Source of the DNA: Phycomyces nitens
Taxonomy: Eukaryota > Mucoromycota > Mucoromycetes > Mucorales > Phycomycetaceae
Direction of reading: 5' to 3'
Length of the DNA: 64,000 bases
Assembly (NCBI GenBank): GCA_022702545.1
Contig: JAHRBC010000008.1
Location: 124,001 to 188,000 of the forward strand
The notes below the pieces were generated by a model. The model saw nothing but the letters and a program-made list of their open reading frames with translations. It was not told the DNA's origin and searched no databases. The position numbers and the translations under genes were made by a program. Positions 22,831-35,249 of the stretch are shown in pieces; positions within the stretch are counted from its first letter, which is position 1; each line of letters starts with the position of its first letter.

Positions 22831-24756
22831 AAAAATGGGTCTGAATACTCATGTGTAAAAGTGCGGTTACTAAGGGGTAAAATTAAGATTTATTAGATAC
22901 GCTGTATGGGTTTCTGTATGTGCCAAAGCCAAGTTTTACACAATGAGTTATGACCTGGTTTCTGCATGAGTATTTACTTCATGGGCTGACCAAGTGGGGG
23001 TTGTTAGTATGAGCGGGTCATTAATTTGACCTGATGTACAGAATAAAAGTCTATTTGAAACCAAGTTTCGTTGTTGTACACTCTTTATATAAGAGGAAAG
23101 TTGAAAGCAAAAGAACCTCTTGACATGATTAAAATCCGATTATACTCAGGTGGATTGAAGGCTTTCTTAATTTTTAACCAATATTTGAAGGCTATTACTG
23201 TGTAATCAAGCATTGAATGCTCCCCCATTATTTTATATCCTGTACTTATTAGGTTGTTTATGGTTTATATTTGTGTTTATTGGAAAGAATAGAATGGTTC
23301 TATACACGAGTTCTAATACTATTACTGTCTATCCTTGCCGCTTCTACCGGCCTACTTGATACTACTTGGATCGGGTGCTTCTCTACTGAACAATACCTGA
23401 AAATAAGGTCCGACGGCGATTTGGGTGGTTGCGGTAGTGTTCTGATATAATAAAAGTTATATTAGTGACATATATTCAAAAGTGCGGGTGCTATTCAAGA
23501 TGCGAGGTATATTATACTTACATTGTAAGGGATGGACAAGAATGGACAAAGAGGGGCTGAGTTGTGCGGCATGGCATCTTGTATGATTAGGTTGACTAGA
23601 GATGGGGTAAAATAAATTATTACAGGTGAATTGAGTGATAAAATAATTAATTTACATACCAGAAGCAGAGTTGGCGATTATAGTAGAGGGATGGTATATG
23701 GCGGCCAACAATAGCTTCTTATTAAGAGTATAAAAAATTATTAGTAAATAGCCAGAATAATATTTTGAAAAGCACAAAGACCAAGAAACGGCATTACCAT
23801 TATGATAACCAGTCGTAGATGATGAGGGAGGCAGATGAGGTAGACAGTGATGGCGGCGGCCTATTGTAGAATAAGAAATGTTAGAAAAGAAAATTATTAT
23901 TTTTTTGACACAAAAAGATTTTTTTACCATAGCACCAATGACGATACCATATAATAGACCATGCCAGTAGAGGAGGTCTATAAGATCAAAAGAGATAGTC
24001 AGAATAAATATATAAAAAAGTATAAAAGCTAAAAGACAGCATTACCATTATGATGACAGTTGTAGATGATAGAAGACGCAGATGGGGTATAGGGTGATTG
24101 ATGGCGGCGGCCTATAGGAGAATAAGAAGCATTAGAGAAAAAAGTTTGACACGAAAATATTTTTTTACACTGGGACTGATGACGTTATCATATAATAGGC
24201 TATGAAAGTGGAAGAGGTCTATAAAATAGAAAGAGAGAATCAGAATAATTTGCAAGATGGCACCGGCACATTTAACTGACCATGATTAGTTTGGAGGAGC
24301 AATGCAGGCAGGATGTATTGGAATGAGTGCGTGTTTATAAAGAAGCCGCCAATTTTTTAGTCTAAAGAGGTGTAAAAAAAGAAAGAGAAAATAGGCGCGG
24401 ATATAAGGAAACAAGAGAAAGGAAAAAAGGCTAAAAAGAAAAAAAAATACAAGGATATATAATTTGAAACAGAGACAGAATAGGTGTAATGGATAGAGTC
24501 CAAAAGCAATAATGGTGCCGTTCATTAATGTGTACAAGAAGTCTTTTTGGATTTATAAATAAAGCTGTCTTTACTAATATATAATATGTATTTTATGTTA
24601 TTAAATCCTTTTGACCAACTTGTTCACTCTTCCCACTCAAATCCAATTTTTCTATCTATCTGTCTCTTGTGCGTTTTAAGTAAAAGATATGTTGAAAGTT
24701 AAAGTAGTAAACGAGTATTAAATATTGTGTATTTTTGATATAATTTATAATAGAAA
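22831..24756. repeat. Subterminal region of CACTG-3 with ~248-bp tandem repeats
   Basis: There is no gene in this stretch. From about 23196 it matches 2526-4240 and the reverse of 60600-61560. Two copies of the ~235-248-bp unit occur (anchors ATTACCATTATGAT at about 23793 and 24040). The region ends in a purine-rich block near 24370-24460 ahead of the partner gene. A promoter for the partner gene probably lies at about 24560-24750. Confidence 0.65.
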
Positions 24757-25871
24757 ATGTCAAACCAAAGAAGGAATATTGCTCCACGACCTGCTGACGA
24801 CGATGTCAATATGCAGACGGTCATCACGAATCTCCAAGAGGATCTTGCCTCAATTAGAGGCGACATGACCACGATGAACAGAAGAATGGGGACTCTTATT
24901 GAGTCCAACCTCACTGTCATTGCTGCCACAAGTATTGTGGCTCCAGTACCTGTTCTTGCCTCTGTTGCTGCCCCAACTGCTGAGGCCAAAAATGAATCGA
25001 TGTCTGATGCAAAGAAACGTGTGTTTGTAGGTGTCACCAGATATAATATCCTATCAACTAAATTCTTATTTTGATCAAACAGAAAGATATTCGTGAATAT
25101 TTGTGGCAGCCAAAGTTGAGGTCAAGGGCGTTGGTTGACATCCAGGCAAATAACAACAAGCCAAGGTGGGATGTCCATACTCACTTTGACGAGAGTCCCA
25201 ACAAGGAGCTGGTAGAACGTCTACTGGCTTACCTTGGGCCAAATTTTGTTGGCTCGCCCTTGAGAAGAAGTGACATTCGAGAGAAGGTCTACAGAAACTT
25301 CTGTAGCCGTCGTCAGGAGCAGAGAAAGTCTTCTGAGAAGAAGGCAGTCTCCAACGCTCGTTCGAGAAGGGCAAACCGTGAAAAAGATGTAGGTTGTATA
25401 CTATTCAAACTAGAGACAAATATTAATGAATACATGTTGGATATCTGTTAGCATTTCGAACGTCGCATGACTGCCTTTCTCAAACATAAGGAGGCCATTG
25501 AGCAGGCAATGGGGCAAGTTTGTTCTGGTCTGCTTCAGAAAGAAGCAATGTCTGAAGGAGAATCAGACAACGATACTTCAAAGACTCTTGGCAAGCGTCG
25601 GGTCTCCGTTTATCGCCCAAGCTGGAGAAGCAATGAGGTAAATTATTCTGTAAACAATATATAATAATATATTTATTAAGATATCGTTTTTGAAATATTA
25701 ACAAATGCTATTTAGTTCAACCGGTTTATTGAAATCGTTGACTCATTCGTTTCTCTTGACTTGGGGATGAATGCTCATCAGATGCTGTCAAGAGATCTCA
25801 AAGGAGTCAGAGACTTAGCAGTCCCTGGTGACTTGGCCGCCCGTCTGCCTCCTTGGGTCATAAGAAATTAA
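24757..25871 (+). CDS. Partner protein of CACTG-3, four exons
   Basis: Exons 24757-25026, 25083-25388, 25452-25637 and 25716-25871 give about 305 residues in one frame. The exon-1 donor is probably GTAGGT at 25027. Exon 1 holds a coiled coil (ITNLQEDLASIRGDMTTMNR). Exon 2 is again 306 nt: KDIREYLW, NKPRWDVHTHF, LLAYLG, VYRNFCSRRQE, and a basic SRRANREKD end. Exon 3 has HKEAIEQAMG, MSEGESD and RPSWRSNE. Exon 4 has DLGMNAHQML and ends LPPWVIRN. It converges on the transposase gene with 132 bp between stops. It is closest to the partner at 59119-60305. No known family recognised. Confidence 0.8.
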
Positions 25872-26003
25872 ATAAAAAATAAATAAAAAACAATTGTTTT
25901 ATTTTACTCTTGCTTACGTATTTAATCCCAAAGACATGTTTAAAGGCAATGAATGTTTTGTTTTGTTCTTTTTAAAAGAAACAAGTATTTATTTATTAAT
26001 GCT

Positions 26004-29000
26004 TTAAGCATACATCTTTTTTGGTAAAGGAATGACCAGCATCTTCACATTAACACCAGACACCAGCTCAGCAGTCGCGACTTCCAAAAGAATACGATGT
26101 ACTGGCAATATACAATGATAATCATCTGGAGAGAAACTTGGCAAGCAGACCTCAACTCCTTCGTATTCACGTGTTCTACTTGGCATGTTGATGAGCCATC
26201 TCACGAAAGCAAAGACATGAGTGGAATTATTTCCGATTGATGAACAACTGAGCTTGTGGAGGAACAAGTACTGAATTTGTCCTGTGTATGCTCGTGGAGG
26301 ATCACCAACTCTACCCAGGAATAGTGCTTGAATGAATGACCCATGGTCTACGGAACCATTTTTGCCTTTATACGTCTGGCCGAGAAGATTGATAGATTTT
26401 ATCTTTGTGATATGATTATCAATAAAGATATCTGAAGACGTTGCCTGATGATAATGCTGAAGACTTGGTATACCATACGATAGCCGATAGTACTCCAACA
26501 ACTGGAGATAATCTGTATCATCCATTACAGATGGCTTTCTCACCAAGAGAGGGAAGGCAGAGAGAGGAAGGGGCTCATTTCCCTTTATCGGAAATTCAGG
26601 CTTTAAAGATGCACGCACAAATAGCTGAAGTATAAATGGCGTGTGTGAAAGAGGGGCAGAGGAGGAGGTGGCAGTTGTGGATGATGATGTGAGTTTTGAC
26701 AGAAGAGGACGGAAAGAAGCTTGGTTCAGACAGGAGAGCATTTTTTGTACGTAGTCGCCCTTGTACATGTCTTCAACAAAAGTCTTCATGAATGTGGACT
26801 CAAATCCATCTCTTCTGTTGGTGTCGATCTTCTTCAACAGGCCATTGTACCTCTCGAACCCAAACAGCCAATAACCATACACAGGTCCAAAATCACGAAT
26901 GGTTTCGCGAAGATGGATGTGCAGGTGCATGTTGCAGGTGAGAGTGGGAGCAGGATATAATTCTTTGCATTTCTGACAGAATCTTTCCAAATGGGCATGG
27001 GCGTCATCAAGGTCATCAAACGTGATTGTTGGTGTTGCAAGGAGATGGCAAGCATCAACAAAGTCGATCCAATTCTTGAACTTATCCAGAGGAAGAACGT
27101 CTCTGAGCAGCACAGGAGAATACACCAACACCCAGGATTTCCATTCATCAGCCTTCATATATGGAAATCCTCTACTGATCTTCGTCTTCAAAATGGTGTA
27201 GTCAGTTGGCACCACCATTGATTCGGCCATTACTTGCATAGAAGCCAGCTTCCTATCCGTGATTAGACCACTAGTAGTCCACGTCTCGACCATCCTCTTG
27301 GCTGTACCCAAGAGTAGGTTATGCATGGGATCAATGATCGTTCCACGTACTAGATCAAAGTATCCAAGGTGATGGAGTTGCGACCATCGAACACCATTTT
27401 CGACCTCCAACTCATGCCTTTCTGAGGGCGTACTTGCACTCTTCCACACCTCAGCATGCAAACGGTTCTCCACACCGCGACAACGACGCCACCCAGGCTC
27501 ATTGAACCCACGGAAGTCCACACTGCTTGTCCCAGGAAGACGAGAAAATTTGCAACAACACTTGTAACAGGCGTTTGTGCTGTTATGGGACGTGAATCCA
27601 CTTGTCTTTCTGGCTGCAGGGATGTCACATGCTACCATGAACAAAGCTGCACGGACGGTTGCTCCAGAAATGCATTCAAAGGTTGGGATAGTCATTCCCA
27701 CGTACAGTTGTTCCAACTCATCAACCAAAGGCTTGAGATAATGGTTAATCTCTTCGGACTTTGGCTCCTTTGGCCCAGGCATGAGTCCAACAAGGATAGT
27801 GTTCTCTGCCTTAAACCGCTCCTCACGAGGCAAGTTGTTAACCACCAAGTAAATGGCCCCACAAGAGTATGTGACCCTGTCAAAGGGCTGGAACCAATCA
27901 ATGTTCAACGTCAACATCAAAGAATGAGGATGGGCAACAAAAGATTCACCACTGATGTCTTTCAACTCCTTCCACATAACACCGTCAAAGATGTTGCACA
28001 TTGTATCCATGATCTTGAGCTCCTGATTCCAGTGTTGAATGCTTGCTTCAAAATCAGGGCGAAGGAAAAGAATTTTCAAGGCATGCTTCAATGACTGGTA
28101 TTGGAACACGCGCTTGGGAACCAATGCTCCAGACGATGTAACCTTGGTCAACTTGCAGTTGCAGGTCAGACGTGCACCAACTTTTGTGAAAACACAGTGA
28201 GGGGGGACAGACTGGTTTTCTTCATAAACTGCGTGGCAATCAGGACAGGCTACGAATCTCCTGATACCGTTGGAAATCGCAGAATATCCTGTCATTCTTT
28301 GCAGACCAAGAAGACTGGATGCGAGCTGGAAATCCTGCTCGTAAATCGTCAAGAGTGTGTTGATGAACTCGATCAAGACAACAGCACCCTTGTTGACCAC
28401 ATAGCGGGATGCAAAGAGGACAACAAAAACGGCAATAAACCTGTGCACAGGATTTTCAGGCATATTGGGGGTTGGGAAAGGGTCTATTTTAAAATCGAAA
28501 AAATTAATATTCAATTCTTTTCAGGCTTTTTTCTTTGCTGCTTTCTCTTTGCTTTTGGCTATGCAACACGCACCTTCACTGTCAAATTCCTCAACCTCGA
28601 TCTCAACTTCATCTTCGCCTTCATCTTCTTCATCATCGCTTTCGTCATCGCGTTCGCCATCGGCATTGGCCTCATTAGCAACTGAATCGCCCTCATCCAG
28701 CATTACATCGGCATCCCAAAAGGTGAGTTGGTCTGACCGTCCAATACATCCGAGGGTCCAGACTGTTGAGTAGAAATGACCGCTTATAGAATATAATAGT
28801 TTCTTAGTCTCTACTTTTTTCAAATAAACTTTTCTTACATTGAATATCAATATCCATGTCTGCTTGAGTGTCTGTGTTTCATACCGCCGAAATTATTATA
28901 CAATACATAAAAATAAACACTGAAATTATCATACCAATCTCATTTGAGTTGCTCTGTTCAATTCTTGCTCTCTTGCTATGACGCTGAGCAGTTCGGCTTG

Positions 29001-29082
29001 CTACCAATGTGTAGCCTTGGCCATTGTTGTTGCATCTATTGCAATAGCACTTGGTGTTGTAAAAAGTATTTGAAGATGACAT
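26004..29082 (-). CDS. Tnp2-like CACTG transposase (CACTG-3)
   Basis: Exon 1 is 29082-28935 (148 nt; CYCNRC...RTAQRHSKRARIE). Exon 2 is 28871-28839. The acidic exon 3 ends at 28574. The main exon is 28483-26004 (826 codons, uninterrupted). The catalytic blocks LTLNIDWFQPF, IIDPMHNLLLG and FGFERYNG are all present, with a zinc-ribbon-like CPDC...HC...CNC set and ACYKCCCKF. Exon 3 is uncertain. With the acceptor at 28783 the exon is 209 nt and out of frame. With an acceptor at 28763 it is 189 nt and in frame. Either the splice site moved or 1 nt was lost, so activity is uncertain. The main exon looks fully coding. Confidence 0.8.
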
Positions 29083-29326
29083 TGTGTTTGTGTTTATAAT
29101 GTTAAAACAAAAAGGAAACGAGTGTTACATATACTTTATTTATTAATATTTTATAGTGGTAAAAAAGCAACGTTGTTTTATTCTTTTTAATCAAGCCAAT
29201 GGGGTCAAGCAAAAGAACGTTTTTAATCAGAACACAAAAAAAGGTGTTGAGCTGCAAATTTGCCCTAATTTTTCTCAGGTAGACAGCTTTGCTCACACAT
29301 GAGTATTCAGACCCATTTTTCCAGTG

Positions 29327-29881
29327 ATAGTTGAAGACAAAGTCAAGTTCATGCAAGAAGTCTTCAATAACGTAAAAGCAAACATGAAGCAAGCCCAAGT
29401 CACATACTCCCAACATGCCAACAAACATCGCAAGGATATTCCTGCTCTGCTTCCTGGTTCCCAAGTCTGGCTCTCAAGTAGCAATATCAGAACTTCTCAC
29501 CCAAGCAATAAGCTGGATTACAAGCGATTGGGTCCTTTCACTATCGAAGAACAGATCAACCCAGTAGCATACCGAGTCAAGCTTCCCTCATCCATGAAAG
29601 TACACAATGTTTTCCATGTCTCTCTGCTAGAACCTGTCATCCGAAATGAATTATCTGCAAGATACCAAGACCCACCGCCACCAGTGATTGTAGATAATGA
29701 GCAAGAGTATGAAGTAGAAGAGATCTTGGCAAAAAGGTTACATCGTAGGAAAATTCAGTACCTGGTAGACTGGAAAGAGTATGGGCCAGAAGAGCATACT
29801 TGGGAACCTTTGGAGAATCTTGCCAATGCTGCCATCAAGATCCAAGAATTTGAGAACAGTTCAGCCTTGAGAGGGAGGTAA
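29327..29881 (+). pseudogene. Chromovirus A pol 3' end (integrase C-terminus plus chromodomain)
   Basis: An open frame begins abruptly at the transposon end. It shows the integrase C-terminal part (YSQHANKHRKDIPALLPG, VWLSSSNIRT, KLDYKRLGPF, VFHVSLLEP), then a chromodomain at about residues 125-165 (YEVEEILAKR, YLVDWKEYGPEEHTWEP). It ends at a purine-rich GAGAGGGAGG and the LTR. This places it among Ty3 chromoviruses. All upstream gag-pol is missing in this window. Confidence 0.85.
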
Positions 29882-30182
29882 TGTTAGGATTGGTTCCTAA
29901 CAGCCTTCGCGCCACACTCCCGAAATGGACACTAGCTAGAAGGCCAATACATCATAGCTATCTTTAGACTTTCCTTTCTTGTACACCCACCCGCCACAGT
30001 TACCAATCATTATATTTAGACACATCTTTATCCTAGCTAGAAAACATATAAATACCAGTAGAGCTTGATCATAGAAAGATCAAGCGAACAACATCTTTTA
30101 TTAAATAACTTATCCTTGAAACTCCTGTTTCTGTCTCTTGCCTTGTCTGCTTGGATCAGTTCCTGACACCTGTTCTATTACA
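29882..30182 (+). mobile_element. 3' LTR of chromovirus A
   Basis: A 301-bp LTR starts TGTTAGGATTGG right after the polypurine tract and ends CTGTTCTATTACA at 30182. A TATA-like CATATAAATACC lies near 30048. It is joined directly to the protease region of element B, so A appears inserted into B, or fused to it, with the left partner lost. No matching target duplication can be checked because the 5' end of A is absent. Confidence 0.75.
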
Positions 30183-33100
30183 GAGTGAGCACCAACTTGT
30201 GGGCTTGTTGGACTCAGGAGCAGAGGTCTCCTGTGTTGATGTAAATTTTTACAATAATAAAATAAATTTACCTATAATTAAAATGGAAGGAAATATAACA
30301 TTTGCAAGTAAAGCACAATCTGTGCAACGTATTGGGAGGACCCCTCCTTTGCTAGTTAGTTACGCTAATGGGCACACTTTTACACATGAGTTTGAACTTA
30401 TCGATATGGATATCAAAGGTGTTGATCTTATTCTTGGTTTTGATATTATGCCAAAGATGGGAATTGCTTTCACAGGCGTTGCCACATCTTGGAATGCAAA
30501 TGATTATAAAGAAAATATGAAAAAGGAACAACTCATTATGGATGACCTAGAGCCAAACAATGCACCTTATGGCACAGAGGCTGAAAGAGCAAAGTTTTTC
30601 TTGACAGTCACACCATATATTGAGGCAAATGAAGCAATACCGAAAGAGTCATTTTGTACGGTACCAGAATCGATTGTGGCACTGCACACACCAGAATCTG
30701 AGACAATATATCAGAGACAATATCCTATCCCATATGCCCTAAGACCCATCATTGATGAGGCTGTGAATACTTGGCTAAAGGAAGGAACCATTATAAAATC
30801 TTCAGTAAACTCAGCATGGAATAGTCCATTGACTTTAGCTGACAAAAAGGATGCGCAAGGAAATAAAACAGGCAAAAGGCCATGCCTTGATCCTCGGCAC
30901 ATTAACAAATTGCTTCCTGATGACAGATACCCTTTGCCATTAATCCGAGAGATCTTCGATACTCTAGCCGGAGCAAGTGTATTTTCAACACTTGATTTGA
31001 AAAGCGCCTTCCATCGCTTCCAAATACGCAAAGAGGATCAACACAAAACAACATTTACGCACAATAATCTGCAGTATATGTTTCAGGGATGTCCTTTTGG
31101 ACTCAAACCCTTGTCATCAAAGTTCCAAAGAGTCATGTCTTTGATATTCCAAGACATGCCTTTTATACAAACGTTTGTGGATGACATCGTCATTTTCTCT
31201 AAGAATCTAGAGGAACACACACATCATGTTTGTCAGGCTATAAACAAATTGACGGAGGTTAACCTTATTTTAAACCCCAACAAATGTCATTTTGCGCAAA
31301 AGTCAGTGTATTTATTGGGATTCTCAGTTGATGCAGAAGGCAGTCGAATTGACAAAAGAAAGATTACAAATGTACTGCAATGGCCTATACCAAAGACCAG
31401 AAAAGATATCCAGAGTTTTCTGGGCGTCATCAATTATTTCCGCGAATATATACCAGTGGCAGCTCATATCACTGCGCCACTGGATGCACTCAGAAATGCT
31501 GGAGGCTTATCCAAAATTTGGAATAATGATCACCAGCGTAGTTTCGAGCAGCTCAAGGCCATTTTGCAAACGAATCCTATATTGCACTTCCCTGACTTAT
31601 CCCAAACATTCTTTGTTGCAACAGATGCTTCAAATTTGGGAATCGGTGCCACACTCTACCAAAATATCAATGGCTAGAAAAAGTACATTGGATTTATGGC
31701 CAGAGCTTTATCAAAATCAGAACGTAACTATTCTACCACGAAACGTGAGCTACTAGCCATGGTATTCACACAAGAAATTCCACAAATTCTTATGGGGACA
31801 AAAATTCACACTGTACACTGACCACAAGGCATTGACATATATCCACACACAAAAAGTGGCATATCCCATGATGATCCAGTGGATGGATACGTTACTTGAT
31901 TATACATATGATGTGGTACACATACCTGGCATCAGCAATAAGCTGCCAGATTATTTATCTCGTCTATTCTCCCCAGAAAATAGTCTGGAGGGGGGTAATG
32001 CTGCACTGAAGCCATTGCAAGACAAAATAGAGGCTCAGCACAATTCAAAGTTTGAACAAATGGAATATACATCGAAGCCAAAAGACCAAAGAGTATTTAC
32101 GGTCAAGGCTAAGAATGATACCATAGATTATATGACACCTCCAGAAGAAGAGTGCAAAGAAATATTAATGAAAGCGCATCTCTTTGGACACTTTGGTGCA
32201 GAACATATAGTGGAATTGACCCACAAGAACGGCATGCACTGGACAAATATGATCCAAGACGCACTTGAATGTGTAAAAGAATGTCTGTCTTGTCAGAAGT
32301 ACAATATCACTAAGAAAGGCTACAATCCACTAAGACCTATCCATGCATATATACCAGGAGACTACTGGACAATTGACCTAGCTGGCCCATTACATCCTAC
32401 AACAGAGGGGAATGTATATTTATTTGTAATGGTAGATGTCTGTACACGCTTCTGCTTATTAAGAGCAATTCCGAACAAACAATTGGACACAATTGTCAAA
32501 ACACTAGTATAAATATTTGGTAATTTCGGTTTTCCACGAATCATACAATCTGATAATGGCACAGAGTTCAAGAATGAACTGATGAAGAAATTACTGCAGA
32601 ATACAGGAGTCAATCATAGACTTGTAACACCATACCACCCTAGAGCAAATGGCCTAGCAGAGAGATGGGTACAAACGTCGATGCAAGTCATCAGAAAAAT
32701 GGTAGAAGGAACTGGAAAAGATTGGGACTATTATCTCCCAGCTATTCAATTGGCAATCAACAATAAGATGTCAAAAAGATTATCCACAGCGCCTTTTTCA
32801 TTGATGTTTGCGAGATATATGAACGCTTTTGAGGACTATAGAGATCCCAACTCCACACCATCGAAACCATTGACCTATGACGAACTTATCAAATGTATCA
32901 ATCATATGACAGAAGTTGTGTTTCCAGCCATAAAAGACAGAACTGATCGAATCACAGCTATACAAAAGGAAAAGTTTGATAGTACGCATCGAATCGCAAG
33001 TATTGACAATGGTGTGATATTTGGTAGTAGAAAAGGGATGGTAGATACTTTGAGACTCTTTATTGTGATTGAGAAAAAGTTAAAGTTATATCCAGTTATT

Positions 33101-33883
33101 GATTCAAGAAGTGTGTTAACTTAGTATTTATAATTATTGTTATAATTCTTATCAGCTTGGATATTCATTATCATAATAGCTGTGTTATCAGTTAATAAGT
33201 ATTTTGGGACTTTGTCCCACGATAGATTGGGTATGGTATTTTCATATTTGGATAAGGATTTCTGGATGGTATAGTTTGTCTTGATTTTAGATAATCCAGC
33301 TATCTGGGTTTATATATCACTTCTCTGATATACCATTATGCCAAATACAACAAATGGTAGTTATGTAATGATAAGACTACCCACAAGAAGCAGCAAACTA
33401 GCCCCAGCATATCAAGGACCATACACTGTAATTCGTCAAACCAAAGGAGGCTCATATGTACTACAAGATGAGACAGGAGCACTCCTACCCAGAGATTACC
33501 CACCATCAGATCTGAAATTAATATCAATGGATGAGGCAATACTTGAAGACGAATTGTTTGAGGTACAGGCAATCATCAACCATAGAGGCAACGCTGGCAA
33601 GCATGAGTTTCTAGTAAGATAGAAAGGATATGGACCAGAAGAAGATTCCTGGATCACACCGGATAAATTTACAGATCTCCAAACGATCCAAGAATATTGG
33701 ACACGCAGAGATAAACAAAACATCGCAAATGAGCTTGTAGTGAAAAGACCAAGAGGACGTCCAAGAAAGGAACAGACAAAGATTTTCAATGCACAAAACA
33801 AGACAAACTTCATCTCCAAGAAGAACTATAATAACAGACACCAAAGAAAGCGCTTAACTAAAGTCAAGTCTGGAGGGGGGTAA
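30183..33883 (+). pseudogene. Chromovirus B gag-pol remnant
   Basis: Order of domains: aspartic protease (LLDSGAEVSC near 30205), reverse transcriptase (PLTLADKKD, FSTLDLKSAFH, TFVDDIVIFS near 31175), RNase H (ATDASNLGIG near 31620), integrase finger (HLFGHFGAEH, CLSCQK), integrase core (TIDLAGP, QSDNGTEF, GLAERWVQT) and chromodomain (FEVQAIINHRG, KGYGPEEDSWI near 33560-33660). Damage includes in-frame TAG at about 31675, a frameshift near 31775, TAA at about 32510, a solo LTR inserted at 33013-33352, and TAG at about 33620 where Trp is expected in the chromodomain. The 5' end is missing. Confidence 0.85.
33013..33352 (-). mobile_element. Solo LTR inserted in chromovirus B pol
   Basis: A 340-bp LTR on the minus strand begins TGTTGTATTTGGC (at 33352) and ends AAATATCACA (at 33013). 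It is flanked by AATGG on both sides (33008-33012 and 33353-33357), a clean 5-bp target duplication. Its ends match the LTR of element B itself (33884-34234). Close relative of the interrupted LTR at 41628-46700, for which it gives the empty-site sequence. Confidence 0.9.
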
Positions 33884-34234
33884 TGTTGTATTTGGTATAA
33901 TATAATACCCAAGACAAAGTATGTTATGAACCCAGACATCTGGAACATACTGAGTCCAATAATAACAATTAACAATAAAGTCCTACTTGAAACATAAAGA
34001 TGATGTTTGATCCACCATTGGACATCGTCAAGAAGTATCTTATCAGACCATCACTACAACTGTCGTGATGACTCATATCCAGGGTGACTAGATAAATCTC
34101 AATAGTTATAAATACTCATAGAAAAATAGACAATTAAACAATTAATTTGATTTGACTTAATTTCTCTTCTATCACATAATAAAGAGTCTCAAAGTACTTA
34201 TCGTCCCTTTCCAATTACACATCCAAATATCACA
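33884..34234 (+). mobile_element. 3' LTR of chromovirus B
   Basis: It begins TGTTGTATTTGGTATAA immediately after the polypurine tract CTGGAGGGGGGTAA (33870-33883) and ends CCAAATATCACA at 34234, 351 bp. An internal TATAAATACTC lies near 34108 and an AATAAAGAGTC polyadenylation-like signal near 34180. A diverged subfamily of the LTRs at 33013 and 41628. Confidence 0.85.
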
Positions 34235-34399
34235 CTCTCTTTTATATTACTTTATATACTAGCACCCATTCTTTTTTTACTGCCATTTATTTGAAATAAT
34301 AGTTTATTTTTTATTATAATTTCGATTTATTTCAAATTGTTGTATCCAACATAATCGTAGATTGAAACATTGACACAAATTACCAATATTGAAACATAT

Positions 34400-34716
34400 T
34401 GAATAACCGACCTACTGGAAGTGCACTAAAGAGTGTACCTTTCCAAATACATTATTCATACGTAAAGACACACTAACAACCAGTACTAACACACTGGTTA
34501 ATAGTACTAAGTAAAATAACAAGTCATATCTAATAGTTGGCAGAGAGAACAGACATTACATGATATCATCATATCATCACCAGCACTCATCTCAATGTCT
34601 ATATAAACGCACAATACGAATAGCAATAGTCTGGATCTTATTCACAAATTCTTTCTCTCTCAATAAACAAAGTCTCACCGTACTCTTGTCCGTGCTTTGT
34701 TTTCCTCTGATTTAAC
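34400..34716 (+). mobile_element. Solo LTR, TGAATAACC family
   Basis: 317 bp from TGAATAACCGACC to CTGATTTAACA, with a TATA box (TCTATATAAACGC near 34599) and an AATAAACAAAG signal near 34664. Flanks are CATAT and CAAAT, a one-mismatch 5-bp duplication. The same LTR occurs on the minus strand at 63249-63566. Sequence 34235-34399 to its left shows no gene. Confidence 0.75.
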
Positions 34717-35249
34717 ACAAATAATATTAAAATATATATAATAATAATATAGAAACATACCAAAAGCAAATACTATTTAATATTATAAAACGTATATGGT
34801 ACAAACCTTTTACTCAATCTATACACGATGCCAACAACATGTTGTTATGACTTGGAAGGCCTTTGGTCTTCATCAATTGCTATAAAGATATCGTGGTCAG
34901 AGAATGAAGCGATCAAATAAACCAAGCATATTGTTTTAGATAGCATACCAGTATATATTGTGTTTGTTAATCGGTATACCAAGCATCTCTTGAATTAATG
35001 CCACTATATGAAACGTACAGATGTAAATACTAGATGCAGTAGAAGGAGAATAGAGAATGCGCAATATGATTAATTAAAGAGTGTAAACATATTATAATAT
35101 TCTTACCATAGAAAATATATTGCTGTAAAGTCAGCTCATAAGATTTAAAACTAATTCGAATATAATGGTAATTGGCAGAATGAGTACATCATTAAGAAAA
35201 CAATATGCATATTCTACAGAGATTCCCAGGTGGAGAGGTGGGAAACGAC
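34717..35249. other. AT-rich stretch without recognisable genes
   Basis: No ORF of note, RNA gene or transposon terminus seen. It may be part of the CACTA relict to its right, but no CACTACGG end is present. Confidence 0.4.

Larger units (their letters stand above)
22825..29326. mobile_element. CACTG transposon 3 (CACTG-3)
   Basis: The right end reads CCCATTTTTCCAGTG (to 29326). The left end starts CAATGGAAAAATGGG at 22825. The two agree over about 32 bp except for A instead of C at position 3 of the left end. The 6502-bp unit contains a partner gene (24757-25871, plus) converging on a transposase gene (29082-26004, minus). Its left 1.9 kb is the subterminal region with tandem repeats. The outer 3 bp (TTC, ATA) do not match and the flanks belong to different retroelements. 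Confidence 0.8.
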
